From Spirochaetota bacterium (lineage in GTDB: Bacteria > Spirochaetota > UBA4802 > JAFGJZ01): a stretch of 46,187 nucleotides of DNA. The DNA lies in assembly GCA_029554345.1 (NCBI GenBank), contig JAKPJF010000021.1, positions 1-46,187 on the forward strand. Reading direction: 5' to 3'. Both the position numbers and the translations under genes were made by a program. Below are positions 15,956-25,273 of the stretch, in pieces (the stretch's first letter is position 1; each line of letters opens with the position of its first letter). Under the pieces are notes generated by a model that saw only the letters and a program-made list of their open reading frames with translations, searched no databases and was not told where the DNA came from.

Positions 15956-17655
15956 ATACTCAGAGTCCTGTTTATACGCAGAAAACCGAATGTCAGGACT
16001 GCTATAAATGCGTTAGAGTATGTGAGTTTAAGGCAATTAAAATTGAAGACGGTCATGCAATCGTTATAACCGAAGCATGTGTTTACTGCGGACGCTGTGT
16101 CGAGGTTTGTCCGGCCGGAGCTAAACGCGTCCGAAATGATCTTGTACGCCTCAAGTATATGATATCATCAGGACGTAAGCTGATTGCGAGTGTTGCGCCT
16201 TCTTATATAGCATGTATTTCTTCTCCGGCTCAAAATGCCTTCATTAATTCATTCGCACGCAGCGGATTTATCGGAGTCAGTGAAACGGCTCTCGGTGCGC
16301 AATCCGTCAGTTCAGCGATAAAAGACAGTATCAGGCAGGGCGAAATAAATATTACAACCTGCTGTCCGGTAGTGGTGGAGATTATACGAAAATATTATTC
16401 ACATCTGGTTCCGCTGCTTACTCCGGTTATGTCTCCGGCACTGGCTCATGCTAAACAACTAAAAGATTCTTTCGGATCAGATTGTGAAGTAGTGTTTGTC
16501 GGACCCTGTATTGCGAAAAAAATTGAAGCAGACAGAAATCCGTCGCTCATCTCCATTTCAGTTTCATTTGATGAGGCCGTTAGCCTTTTCGGTGACCTTA
16601 AAGAAGAGGAATCCGCTGATTTTATTACAGATAAAGCAGGTGCCGGAAACTATTATCCCGTTGAAGGCGGAATGATACGAACGGTATCTGATGCAAGACA
16701 TGCCGATAACTGCTACATGGCATTTTCGGGAGTAGATGAGGTTCGCGGAGTTCTCGACAGCATCGGCGGAATTGAAAAATGTAAAACGCTTGTTCTCGAA
16801 CTTATGGCCTGCCGCGGAGGATGCATCAATGGACCTCTGGCCGGAAAAAACAAATCCTTTCTTTCAAAACGGATGAATGTTTTACAGAAAGCATTCGAGC
16901 GTGAAAATATAGCGGCGTCAGTATTCAAGGATATCACTGCCGGATGGGATAAGAGCTGTGTTAACACCAATGTCTATCGCGAAGAAGATATTGCTGCCGT
17001 TTTGAAAACTACCGGAAAATCCCGTGAAGATCAACAGCTTAATTGCGGAGGCTGCGGATATGATTCCTGCCGCGATTTTGCCAAAGCTATAATTGATAAA
17101 AAAGCCGAAAGATCGATGTGTGTTACCTATATGCGCCGTCTTGCCCAGAAAAAGGCGAATGCACTAATTAAGTCAATGCCTTCCGGTGTTGTAATTGCCG
17201 ATGATTCTCTATCTGTTATCGAGTGTAATCTGAATTTCGCGAGGCTTTTTATAGAACAGGCCGACACCATGTTTAACGCTCGTCCGGGTCTAGAAGGAGC
17301 GAATCTTTCAAAAATACTTCCGGCAAATATATGTTCCATTTTTTTAAATGTTATACGTACCGGAAATGATTTCTTTGAAAAAGATATCCGTGTTGAAAAC
17401 AAGTTCTATCATTGCAGCATTTTTCTTATTGAGAAAGGTCATGTCGCCGGAGGAATTTTTCAGGATATCACGAGTCCGATGATGAGAAAGAAGAATGTCA
17501 TTGATAAAGCCGAAAATGTAATAAATAGAAACCTTCAGACTGTTCAGACTATTGCCGCTCTGCTCGGCGAGAATGCCGCAAGTACGGAAGTTCTTCTGAA
17601 TTCAATAATTGAATCATTTAATGCGTCCGAGATGAGAGAGGACGAAGATGAATGA
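15952..17655 (+). CDS. PAS-containing sensory [FeFe]-hydrogenase-like protein
   Basis: The protein is 567 residues. Its order is a two-[4Fe-4S] ferredoxin (C14-C17-C20-C24, C43-C46-C49-C53), then an H-cluster domain with L1 TTCCPV (C137, C138), L2 GPCIAKK and L3 ELMACRGGC. A [4Fe-4S] domain follows (CGGCGYDSC from C365, plus C390), then a PAS domain (about 395-510) and a short helical tail. All H-cluster cysteines, including the proton-relay Cys of L1, are present. Proteins of this build sit next to SpoIIE phosphatases in anaerobes and are classed as putative H2 sensors. The output here is the phosphatase encoded next, whose start overlaps by 8 bases. The start codon is GTG. Confidence 0.85.
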   Translation: MNTQSPVYTQKTECQDCYKCVRVCEFKAIKIEDGHAIVITEACVYCGRCVEVCPAGAKRVRNDLVRLKYMISSGRKLIASVAPSYIACISSPAQNAFINSFARSGFIGVSETALGAQSVSSAIKDSIRQGEINITTCCPVVVEIIRKYYSHLVPLLTPVMSPALAHAKQLKDSFGSDCEVVFVGPCIAKKIEADRNPSLISISVSFDEAVSLFGDLKEEESADFITDKAGAGNYYPVEGGMIRTVSDARHADNCYMAFSGVDEVRGVLDSIGGIEKCKTLVLELMACRGGCINGPLAGKNKSFLSKRMNVLQKAFERENIAASVFKDITAGWDKSCVNTNVYREEDIAAVLKTTGKSREDQQLNCGGCGYDSCRDFAKAIIDKKAERSMCVTYMRRLAQKKANALIKSMPSGVVIADDSLSVIECNLNFARLFIEQADTMFNARPGLEGANLSKILPANICSIFLNVIRTGNDFFEKDIRVENKFYHCSIFLIEKGHVAGGIFQDITSPMMRKKNVIDKAENVINRNLQTVQTIAALLGENAASTEVLLNSIIESFNASEMREDEDE

Positions 17656-18832
17656 AGCATCTCTTTTTTTCGAAGTTGATTATTATCAGATAAATAAAAG
17701 CGGCATGAGCGTCGCGGGCGATGTTTTTCTATCGACACGCTCGGATGACGGAAGCATAGTTACGGTTTTAGCCGATGGTCTCGGAAGCGGAATCAAAGCG
17801 AATGTTCTCGCTACACTGACTGCGAAGATGGCGTCTGTATTTGTTCTAAACAGCATGGATATACGTAAAAGCGCTGAAATCATAATAGATACGCTTCCGG
17901 TATGTTCAGAAAGAAAAATCGGTTACTCGACTTTTACAGTTGCAAGGATTGAACCTGACGGAAACGTTCATATAATTGAATATGATAATCCCGGGTTTAT
18001 TTTTCTTTCAACAAGCGGAGCAAAAAAAATAAACTGTGAGCGCATCGATATTAAAAGTTCGCCAGTCAAAAAAAATTTTATAAATTACTATACTCTGCGT
18101 CTTGAAAGGGGAGACCGTTTGGTATTTTTTTCTGACGGCGTAACTCAAGCGGGCATGGGCTGCGCTTCAACTCCGCTTGGATGGGGAAGTTTTAATACTT
18201 GCGGGTATATCGAAAATCTCGTTAAAACCGATCCGGGTATAGGCGCCGGTAAACTTTCCCGCAGTGTTGTCTCACAGGCTCTTGCCCATGATATTTATAA
18301 GGCTCATGATGATATTACCTGTGAAGTAATTTGCTGCCGTGAGCCGAGAAAACTGTTATTGGTCACAGGCCCTTCGATGCATCCTGAAAAAGACCGTGAA
18401 ATGTCCGAAAGAATTCGTGACTTTAAAGGGTGCAGAATAATCTGCGGAGGAACAACTTCTCAGATTGTTTCGCGTGAACTCGAAATGGATGTTGAAGTTG
18501 ATATTTCCAAAATTTCAAAGGATATTCCGCCGAAATCGATAATTAAAGGAATTGATCTTGTTACAGAAGGTATTTTAACATTGTGCCGTATTGCTGAACT
18601 GCTTGAAAGCGGAAAATTCAGAAATTCTGATGAAGCTAACGCTGCGACGGAGGCAATTGCCATTATGATGAATAATGATATCATTTATTTTCTGGTTGGC
18701 ACAAGAATTAATGAAGCTCATCAGGATCCGAGCATGCCGCGTGAAATTGAAATAAGAAGAAATATTATAAAAAAAATAATTTATAATCTTGAAAATAAAT
18801 ATTTAAAAAAGACAGAATTGCAGTTTATCTGA
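17648..18832 (+). CDS. SpoIIE-family PP2C-type serine phosphatase
   Basis: The protein is 394 residues. The PP2C metal-binding aspartates are visible: G24-D25-V, A42-D43-G-L-G-S-G, S162-D163-G and D221-D222-I-T. The catalytic domain therefore appears intact (residues about 10-230). Residues 235-394 form a second domain (LLLVTGPS, CGGTTSQIVSRELEM, KGIDLVTEGILTL) conserved among operon-linked phosphatases of this kind, perhaps for interaction. It probably dephosphorylates an anti-sigma-antagonist or a similar switch under control of the PAS-hydrogenase. It overlaps the upstream gene, so expression is coupled. Confidence 0.85.
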   Translation: MNEASLFFEVDYYQINKSGMSVAGDVFLSTRSDDGSIVTVLADGLGSGIKANVLATLTAKMASVFVLNSMDIRKSAEIIIDTLPVCSERKIGYSTFTVARIEPDGNVHIIEYDNPGFIFLSTSGAKKINCERIDIKSSPVKKNFINYYTLRLERGDRLVFFSDGVTQAGMGCASTPLGWGSFNTCGYIENLVKTDPGIGAGKLSRSVVSQALAHDIYKAHDDITCEVICCREPRKLLLVTGPSMHPEKDREMSERIRDFKGCRIICGGTTSQIVSRELEMDVEVDISKISKDIPPKSIIKGIDLVTEGILTLCRIAELLESGKFRNSDEANAATEAIAIMMNNDIIYFLVGTRINEAHQDPSMPREIEIRRNIIKKIIYNLENKYLKKTELQFI

Positions 18833-18842
18833 AGGAGGAAAA

Positions 18843-19091
18843 ATGGAAAAGATTAAAATTACTATCTGCACGGGAACTGCGTGTTATGTTTTGGGCGGTG
18901 CCGCTCTTCTCGAACTCGAAGATTTTCTTCCGGATGAACTTAAGTTTAAAGTTGAAGTAGTCGGATCAGCCTGCCTTGGGATGTGTAAAAACGCTTTGCC
19001 GGATTCAAAACCGCCTTTTGTAAAAGTTGACAATGAAGTAATTCATTCGGCTACTGTTCAAAAAATAATTTCATATATTTCTCAGAGGTAA
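18843..19091 (+). CDS. NuoE-like [2Fe-2S] ferredoxin
   Basis: The protein is 82 residues. It has C-x4-C (CTGTAC) and C-x3-C (CLGMC), the thioredoxin-fold [2Fe-2S] ligand pattern. It differs in sequence from the first NuoE-like protein of the operon. A strong GAAGGAGG precedes the ATG. It sits directly before the monomeric hydrogenase (1-base gap) and is its likely electron partner. Confidence 0.8.
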   Translation: MEKIKITICTGTACYVLGGAALLELEDFLPDELKFKVEVVGSACLGMCKNALPDSKPPFVKVDNEVIHSATVQKIISYISQR

Positions 19092-19092
19092 T

Positions 19093-20541
19093 ATGTTTGT
19101 CGATAACAGAATGACATATCTAAAAAGAGAGGTTATGGCTGCTGTTGCTTCTCTTTTTTTTGGAAATAAGCTGAAAGAAGAAATTAACCGTATTCCTACA
19201 AGAATAATTCCGCGCAATTCCGTGTCTCACCGCTGTTGTGTCGAAAAAGACCGTGAGATAATCAGACAGAGGGTAATTGCCTCACTTGGTTTCGGACTTG
19301 AGGATGAAAAGCTTGTAGATGAAAGTCTGCTCTCGGATTTTGCAGAAAAAGCGCTCGATAGAGTTTCTCCGGATAAACAGATACTTTCATTTATTGACGA
19401 AGCATGTAAGGCTTGCGTCAGGGTTAATTATTATGTAACGGAAGTCTGCCGTAATTGTGTTGCCAAACCGTGCATAACAAATTGTCCAAAAGGTGCTATT
19501 TCAAGCGATGAAAAAAAAGCTAATATTGACGGAATGAAATGCGTTAACTGCGGACTTTGCCTGAAAATGTGTCCCTATCACGCGATCGTATATGTTCCTG
19601 TTCCTTGTGAAGAGGCGTGTCCGGCAGGAGCAATCAGCAAGAATGCTTCAGGCAAGGAGGAAATAGATTATAATAAATGTATTCATTGCGGCAAGTGTAT
19701 TAGAGCCTGTCCTTTCGGGGCAGTCGTCGAAAAAAGTCAGATTATCGAAGTATTAAAATCTTTAACAGGTTCAGGTAAAACAACTGCGCTGATTGCGCCT
19801 GCCATTGCAGGACAGTTTCCATTTTCAATGAAACAGCTTTCAGCAGGACTTCGTGAGATAGGTTTTGATTATGTTGTAGAAGTCGCTCTCGGCGCTGATG
19901 TAACTGCGCATACAGAGGCGGAAGAATTTATAGAGCGCATGGATTCCGGAGACAGTATGATGGGAACAAGCTGCTGTCCGGCTTATGTAGAAGCTGTAAA
20001 AAAACATGCCAGTGCATTTGAGAAGTATGTTTCGCATGCAAAAACTCCTATGTCATATACAGCGTCGATGACACGCGAAAAATTTCCCGATGCGGTCAAT
20101 GTATTTATCGGTCCGTGCATTGCGAAACGCCATGAAGGCTTGAGTGATGATAATGTTGATTATGTACTAACATTTGAAGAGCTCGGCGCACTTTTTATTG
20201 CGAAAGGAATTGATGTTTCGTCATGCGCTGAATCGGATTTTGATTTAGGGCATGCTTCGCCTCAAGGACGGAATTTTCCGGTAAGCGGGGGTGTCGCTGC
20301 CGCAGTAAAAAAAATTCTGCAAGACGAGGGCAGAGAATCAGAATTAACTCCGGTATATATCAACGGTTTCAATAAAAAGAGCATAAATCTTCTGAATATA
20401 TATGCATCCGGGAAATCTCCGGGAAATTTAATTGAAGTGATGAGCTGTGAAGGCGGCTGTATCTGCGGACCCGGCGTTATTGCAAATCCGAAATTTGCGG
20501 CAAATAAACTTAAAGAATATGTTGACAGCAAAGAGGTCTGA
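19093..20541 (+). CDS. Monomeric [FeFe]-hydrogenase with multiple [4Fe-4S] clusters
   Basis: The protein is 482 residues. The N-terminal 118 residues contain VSHRCCVEKDREIIRQRV, typical of this monomeric subfamily. Fe-S ligands follow: C119-C122-C127-C131, C150-C153-C156-C160 with C172/C176, and C196-C199-C202-C206. The H-cluster motifs are L1 TSCCPAY (C294, C295), L2 GPCIAKRHE (C342) and L3 EVMSCEGGCICGPG (C452, C456). All cluster ligands and the L1 proton-relay Cys are present. In L2 the Met seen in catalytic group A enzymes is Gly, and L3 has CEGGC, features of the group B type. It likely oxidises or produces H2 in the cytoplasm. AGAGG precedes the ATG. Confidence 0.9.
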   Translation: MFVDNRMTYLKREVMAAVASLFFGNKLKEEINRIPTRIIPRNSVSHRCCVEKDREIIRQRVIASLGFGLEDEKLVDESLLSDFAEKALDRVSPDKQILSFIDEACKACVRVNYYVTEVCRNCVAKPCITNCPKGAISSDEKKANIDGMKCVNCGLCLKMCPYHAIVYVPVPCEEACPAGAISKNASGKEEIDYNKCIHCGKCIRACPFGAVVEKSQIIEVLKSLTGSGKTTALIAPAIAGQFPFSMKQLSAGLREIGFDYVVEVALGADVTAHTEAEEFIERMDSGDSMMGTSCCPAYVEAVKKHASAFEKYVSHAKTPMSYTASMTREKFPDAVNVFIGPCIAKRHEGLSDDNVDYVLTFEELGALFIAKGIDVSSCAESDFDLGHASPQGRNFPVSGGVAAAVKKILQDEGRESELTPVYINGFNKKSINLLNIYASGKSPGNLIEVMSCEGGCICGPGVIANPKFAANKLKEYVDSKEV

Positions 20542-20550
20542 TAAAAATAG

Positions 20551-20562
20551 AGTATATATACT
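20551..20562. promoter_or_regulatory. 12-bp perfect palindrome AGTATATATACT
   Basis: This exact palindrome lies between the hydrogenase stop and the lipoprotein gene. It could be an operator, but AT-rich palindromes of this length also arise by chance. Confidence 0.25.
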
Positions 20563-20599
20563 TAATAAAGTAATAGCTCTATGATGTTTCGGGGATAAA

Positions 20600-22525
20600 A
20601 TGCGCTTTTTATATATACTGTCTCTTGTTTTTCTGTTTTCATGTTCTCAAAGTGATTTATGGAAAGAACTTACAAGAAATCCGGATATTTTACCGCCGGT
20701 TATTTCAATGGTTTCTCCTCGTGACGGAGAGACGGAAGTATCTATATCAAAAATGTCCGTAAAAGTTCAGTTTTCTGAACAAATGAATGCATCTTCAGTG
20801 AATAAAGAAACTTTTTATATAATGGACTCTTTTGGTTCAAAAATCGAATGTGCTGTTTCGGATTTTTCCGGATCGATTATTTTTAAAGCATCTCCGGTTT
20901 CTGATCTTTCGCTAAACAGCATTTATACGGTTTTTATTTCAAAAGAAGTTTGCGATATTTCCGGCAATAAAATGAAAAAGGATTATTCCTTTTCATTTAC
21001 TACCGCTGTTACTGCTCCGCCCGCAGATTCAATATCGCCTCAAGTTACTATAAAAACGGGCGGGGCTCTTCTGACGAGCGGAAAAACCATATCTTCATCT
21101 TCTGTAATTATCATAGAGATAATCGAGAAGGAGTTGAGTTCCAAGGATTATGTAACAGGCAATACGGTTATTTCAGCAGGAAAATATTCGGTTCAGGAAA
21201 CATTTGATCTTGCTAATGATAAGTTGACAATTACCATAACACCGGATCCATCGCTTAATTTAGGAAATAATCTTATTTTCCGTATCACTGCATCAGATTC
21301 ATCCGGTAATGTTTCTACAACAAGTATAACAATAAATGTTACTGCGGCCGCTTCTAATAAAGTATATGTAAATTCATCGGCGGGTGATGATTCAAATCCC
21401 GGAACTGATGTTTATCCCGTCAAAAGCATTTCAGCCGCTATTAATCTTTTAAACAAGAGTGATGAATGTTTTATTTATCTTACTTCAGGCAATTACAATG
21501 AATCAGTTGCGGTTTCCGGTTTCAATAACGGAATCACAATCTCCGGAGGTTGGCCGAATGATTTTGGTACGGTGAATCAATTTAATTCAAAATCGATTAT
21601 TTCGGGTTTGGACAGCGGAATATCGGTTAGTAATTGCTCAGATGTAAAATTATCAGGTCTTGCAGTTGTTACCAATGTCGGCACATATATTTCAGGAAGT
21701 GTTTATTCTAATATAACTGTTGCAGGAACATCTTCGTTTGAGATTAATTGCTGTGATCTGCAGGGAATCAATACGCCAAATTCAGAATATAAAGACGCTA
21801 CTGGATTATTGATTAATTATATTTCTAATGTCAAAATTATCAACAGTAAAATCCGAACTAATTATGAGCGTAATAAATCATATTCAGATTCTGGAATTTT
21901 TAAGGGAATAGAAATCAAAGGTAATTCCGGAGGCAGCGAAGTTAGTGTTATAAATTCTCAGGTAGCTACAGGTGATTCTAATTATGCTTTAGGAACTTCG
22001 GTTTATTGCCTTTTTTATGATGGAGCCAGTTCTAATGATAAATTGTATATAGTTAATAATACTTTTGATCTTAGAGGCGGATCTGTTATGCAGTGTGTAT
22101 ATTTCGAGAATTCGTCTGACGGGGCTTACTATTATGACTGTAATTTTGCTCTTGGGCGGTTTAGCTCACCATTAGACTATGTTGTACTTTTATCTGATCC
22201 GAATATGAAATTTAAAAGTTATTACGGCAATATATCACTAACAAACTTTGCAAATCATAATAATTCAACTACTATTAATAATCCGGCATGTGCATTTCAT
22301 AATGATTCTGGAAATGATTATGAAAATGACTTTATCCTATATTCTGCATTTGATTATTGTCCTAAAAGTACTTTGGGGCATTCAATTAATGAGGGATTCA
22401 CAAATTGTATTGATGGTAAACCGTATCAAAATATGTTTCCAAAAAACACCTCAAATGATTATTGTGATATGAATGGGGATGCCCGCAGTACCTCAGGTTG
22501 GTGGGAAGTTGGAGCCTTTAAGTGA
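20600..22525 (+). CDS. Lipoprotein with Ig-like domain and right-handed beta-helix
   Basis: The protein is 641 residues. The signal peptide ends in the lipobox LFSC. Residues about 35-130 form an Ig-like domain of the Big_5 type (VSPRDGETEVSISKMSVKVQ, FSEQMNASS). A second strand-rich region (about 140-250) follows. From about 253 a DUF1565-like beta-helix begins with VYVNSSAGDDSNPGT and continues with repeated short strands to the end. It is likely surface-exposed, perhaps carbohydrate-binding. Such proteins are often paralogous families in diderm anaerobes. It is probably transcribed alone. Confidence 0.75.
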   Translation: MRFLYILSLVFLFSCSQSDLWKELTRNPDILPPVISMVSPRDGETEVSISKMSVKVQFSEQMNASSVNKETFYIMDSFGSKIECAVSDFSGSIIFKASPVSDLSLNSIYTVFISKEVCDISGNKMKKDYSFSFTTAVTAPPADSISPQVTIKTGGALLTSGKTISSSSVIIIEIIEKELSSKDYVTGNTVISAGKYSVQETFDLANDKLTITITPDPSLNLGNNLIFRITASDSSGNVSTTSITINVTAAASNKVYVNSSAGDDSNPGTDVYPVKSISAAINLLNKSDECFIYLTSGNYNESVAVSGFNNGITISGGWPNDFGTVNQFNSKSIISGLDSGISVSNCSDVKLSGLAVVTNVGTYISGSVYSNITVAGTSSFEINCCDLQGINTPNSEYKDATGLLINYISNVKIINSKIRTNYERNKSYSDSGIFKGIEIKGNSGGSEVSVINSQVATGDSNYALGTSVYCLFYDGASSNDKLYIVNNTFDLRGGSVMQCVYFENSSDGAYYYDCNFALGRFSSPLDYVVLLSDPNMKFKSYYGNISLTNFANHNNSTTINNPACAFHNDSGNDYENDFILYSAFDYCPKSTLGHSINEGFTNCIDGKPYQNMFPKNTSNDYCDMNGDARSTSGWWEVGAFK

Positions 22526-22549
22526 TATTGATATTTTCTACAAATTAAT

Positions 22550-23086
22550 TCACTTACCTGCGAGCCGAAGAAGAAGATAATAAACAGAAATGAAAAAATA
22601 AAGTGCCGCGAAGGTTTGTTCGTAAACGAGCAAGCCGGTTGCGGATAAAATAAATACTCCTGTCAGAAGAATGAACGGCGGAAAGTTAATCTTTGAAGGT
22701 TTGCAGATAGTCATCATTCCGAAAATCAGAAAAGAGAATGCTGCCGTTATGAATTTTTCTGCTTCCGGTTTTGCGGATATGCTGCCGGAAATCAGAAGAT
22801 AAGCACCGAATGCCATTCCCGCGGCTGAAAAAATAATATAGGGAAGCGTGCTTACGGTTTCTGACGCGCGCAGATATTTTTTAATTGAAACAGCTATGAA
22901 TACCGAAAGTGATACGATATAGATAGTTTCTCCAAGCGGAAAAGCTATAAATGATTTTTCCAAAAGAATGAGACCCATGAGAAAGAACCATGCTGAAAAA
23001 ATCAGTTCCGTTCTTTCTGAAGTTTTCATTCTTTCTTTGACTATTTTTTCTATGTCTGCAAATGAGTTTTTACGTGCTGATTTCAT
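22550..23086 (-). CDS. Four-to-six-TM membrane protein, unknown
   Basis: The protein is 178 residues. The N-terminal 30 residues are polar and helical, followed by hydrophobic segments paired as helical hairpins. No motif points to a function. Its ATG overlaps the stop of the winged-helix gene, so it is the last member of a three-gene coupled operon that may constitute its regulatory unit. Confidence 0.6.
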   Translation of the reverse strand: MKSARKNSFADIEKIVKERMKTSERTELIFSAWFFLMGLILLEKSFIAFPLGETIYIVSLSVFIAVSIKKYLRASETVSTLPYIIFSAAGMAFGAYLLISGSISAKPEAEKFITAAFSFLIFGMMTICKPSKINFPPFILLTGVFILSATGLLVYEQTFAALYFFISVYYLLLRLAGK

Positions 23087-23397
23087 TTTGTTTTCCGTAT
23101 TTTGTTTTTAAACTGGTTAATCGTGTCAATGTGGCTGTTGAGCTCCTGCAGGCCCTTCTCGGTTATTTTGTAAAAAGAACGCGGTTTTTTGCTGATAAAT
23201 TCCTTTCGGGATGAAAGGAAACCGGCAGTCTCAAGTTTTGAAAGGTTTACGCTAAGGTTTCCGTCAGAGGCAGAAAGCTCTTTTTTTAGGAAGTTAAAAT
23301 CAACTTCCTCATACATCGCTAGAACCGTCATAATAAAAAAACGCAGTTCTGATGTGAAAATGTGGTTCAGTTCATATTTCTTTTTTTCTGGACTCAT
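23083..23397 (-). CDS. Winged-helix transcriptional regulator
   Basis: The protein is 104 residues. It has the winged-helix DNA-binding build (SELRFFIMTVLAMYEEVDFN, FLKKELSASDGNLSVNLSKLETAGF, then the wing KKPRSFYKITEKG). This is typical of the small HTH_34/ArsR-MarR-like regulators encoded beside membrane proteins. GGAG lies 5 bases before the ATG. It overlaps both neighbours, so the stoichiometry of all three proteins is coupled. Confidence 0.8.
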   Translation of the reverse strand: MSPEKKKYELNHIFTSELRFFIMTVLAMYEEVDFNFLKKELSASDGNLSVNLSKLETAGFLSSRKEFISKKPRSFYKITEKGLQELNSHIDTINQFKNKIRKTK

Positions 23398-23935
23398 ATG
23401 TGCTCCATAATCCCGGGAGAAAAAATCCCGACATGAACTGTACCGAAAATATAATCACTTCCGTGTTGTTGTCCGGCTGTTTGAAATATATGCCGGTGAA
23501 AAGATAAACCATTGCACCGGCTAAAAACGGAAGGCTTCTAAGATAAGCCGAGGTAATAAGAAGCCCCATAAACATTTCTATTGAGATGAAAGGCAGTATG
23601 TATTTCGGCGGATATAATTCCATGACTATGGGAAGTACGAAAAAGAAAAGTATTGTTGAAAGGGCGAGAAATGCCCATATTCCGCTTATAATCAAAGACT
23701 GTTTGAAAACAAACCCATGTTTTTTGATACAATATTTTGTGAATGCCTGCTGAACAATAACGCCTGTGATTGTCGAAAAAAACCATAGACTATAAATACC
23801 TGTCAGGTAGACGATGTTGCAGGTTAACGTAAGCCATATTCCCCAGAATGCGAAATACTTGCCTGTAGAATCATATTCTTTTTTTCTTTTAGAATAACCG
23901 GATGTTATTGTTGCCAGTTTTTTACTTTTATTCAT
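23372..23935 (-). CDS. Multi-TM membrane protein, unknown
   Basis: The protein is about 187 residues starting at ATG 23935. It has a short basic N-terminus (NKSKKLATITSGYSKRKKEY) and then about five TM helices. No family motif is recognised. It is the first gene of the operon, and the winged-helix gene starts within its last codons. An upstream in-frame start (23992) was rejected because it runs through the likely promoter. Confidence 0.55.
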   Translation of the reverse strand: MNKSKKLATITSGYSKRKKEYDSTGKYFAFWGIWLTLTCNIVYLTGIYSLWFFSTITGVIVQQAFTKYCIKKHGFVFKQSLIISGIWAFLALSTILFFFVLPIVMELYPPKYILPFISIEMFMGLLITSAYLRSLPFLAGAMVYLFTGIYFKQPDNNTEVIIFSVQFMSGFFLPGLWSTYESRKKEI

Positions 23936-24040
23936 AAGTAAACTTTGTAATATAAAGTATATTTGTCCAGAAATTTTTAAAGCATATTCCAATAGCTTGA
24001 CATTTAGGTTGATGAAGAATAAAAGAGAAGGGGTGTTTCA

Positions 24041-25273
24041 ATGAATCGCAAAAAGGACATACTAAAATCAATTATAGTTGGAGATGCTCTTGGTTCAGTC
24101 TTTCACGGGTTAAGTGAAGGACATATAAGAGCTAATTTTACTTCAGATGAAATTTATCCTGATCCTATAAAGGCATTGAAAAAAAATGAATCGCTATGGA
24201 GAAAGCCGGCTCTTTATACCAGCGTCTCTCAGCTTTCAGTTATAGCGGCTGTTCTTTCATCCTCGCGCAGAATTTCACCGGATTCTTTTTATCAGGCATT
24301 GCGATCATCTCAGGCAAGCTCTATGCTTCCATGGGGATGTTTCCGCCACCCTGACAGGGTATTTCAGGTATTTATAGAGTCGCAATCGGCAAAATTGCCG
24401 TTACCGGAATTTCAATCTCTGACGGTGCCGGTTATAGCGTTTGCCGGTGCATGCTATTATCCGGCGAAAATTTCATTTAATGATATCATAGAATTTGTCA
24501 TTTCCTTTACGAAAGATGTTCCGACTGTTTGTTCGGCGCTTATTCTTTCTAATATCGCAGGCAAAGACTGTAAGTCTGCCGTAAACGCTCTTGCCGAATC
24601 TTCTGAATATCTTCTGGGATGCAAGGATTTATATCCCCGCTTTTTTTCAGCCGGAATAAATCCTGATAAGGCGGAGAATTCATTATCGCTGTTCAGCGAA
24701 ATATTTGCAAAAGTTTTAGGAAAAGACTATCAGACTGCTGAGAAATATTTATCTGAAAAGATTTCAAAAATAACTTCTCAGAATATTACACGCGCTACCG
24801 TCGAAAATGTTTATTCATCGACTGCGATTGCCGCCGTAATTGCGGATTCGAATGATTCATTTGCTGCAAATGCCGCGGCTCATAAGGGAGGATTTTCAAC
24901 ACAGATAGCATCTCTTTGCGGTTTGTTTTCGGCTCTCCGCGGTTTTCCGGCTGATGATGAGTATTTTGATAAACTTATAAATAAAAAACGCATGGCTGAA
25001 ATAATCAGTCAGCTGGATTCCGGAAAAATAAAATCAGCATTTCAGTTTATTGAAGAATTTCTGTCAGATGAATATCCTCTGACAGTCAAAGAGAATGAAG
25101 AATTTCAGAGAAAGACCAAAAATAAGGAAACATCTAAAGCATCTGACAGCAAAAAACGTCAGACTGAAGAAGAGCGTTTGAGCAGACATGTCGTTGAAAG
25201 CTGGACAAAGCTCGACAGGGCGAAATACAAAAAAGAAAAAAAACGGAACTCCGATTACGATGATTATTCGTAA
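24041..25273 (+). CDS. ADP-ribosylglycohydrolase-fold protein lacking the catalytic metal-binding motifs
   Basis: The protein is 410 residues. The N-terminus (ILKSIIVGDALGSVFHGLSEGHIR) and the helical core match the ADP-ribosylglycohydrolase (DraG) family. The helix that normally carries TDDT reads ALYTSVSQLSV. The C-terminal GGDTDTIA helix reads KGGFSTQIA, in an otherwise family-like context (AALCGLFSAL). All Asp ligands of the dinuclear Mg site at these two places are therefore absent. The protein is probably a binding, not hydrolysing, member. Residues from about 355 form a charged K/E-rich tail. GAAGGGG precedes the start, and the stop overlaps the convergent acyltransferase by 10 bases. 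Confidence 0.75.
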   Translation: MNRKKDILKSIIVGDALGSVFHGLSEGHIRANFTSDEIYPDPIKALKKNESLWRKPALYTSVSQLSVIAAVLSSSRRISPDSFYQALRSSQASSMLPWGCFRHPDRVFQVFIESQSAKLPLPEFQSLTVPVIAFAGACYYPAKISFNDIIEFVISFTKDVPTVCSALILSNIAGKDCKSAVNALAESSEYLLGCKDLYPRFFSAGINPDKAENSLSLFSEIFAKVLGKDYQTAEKYLSEKISKITSQNITRATVENVYSSTAIAAVIADSNDSFAANAAAHKGGFSTQIASLCGLFSALRGFPADDEYFDKLINKKRMAEIISQLDSGKIKSAFQFIEEFLSDEYPLTVKENEEFQRKTKNKETSKASDSKKRQTEEERLSRHVVESWTKLDRAKYKKEKKRNSDYDDYS

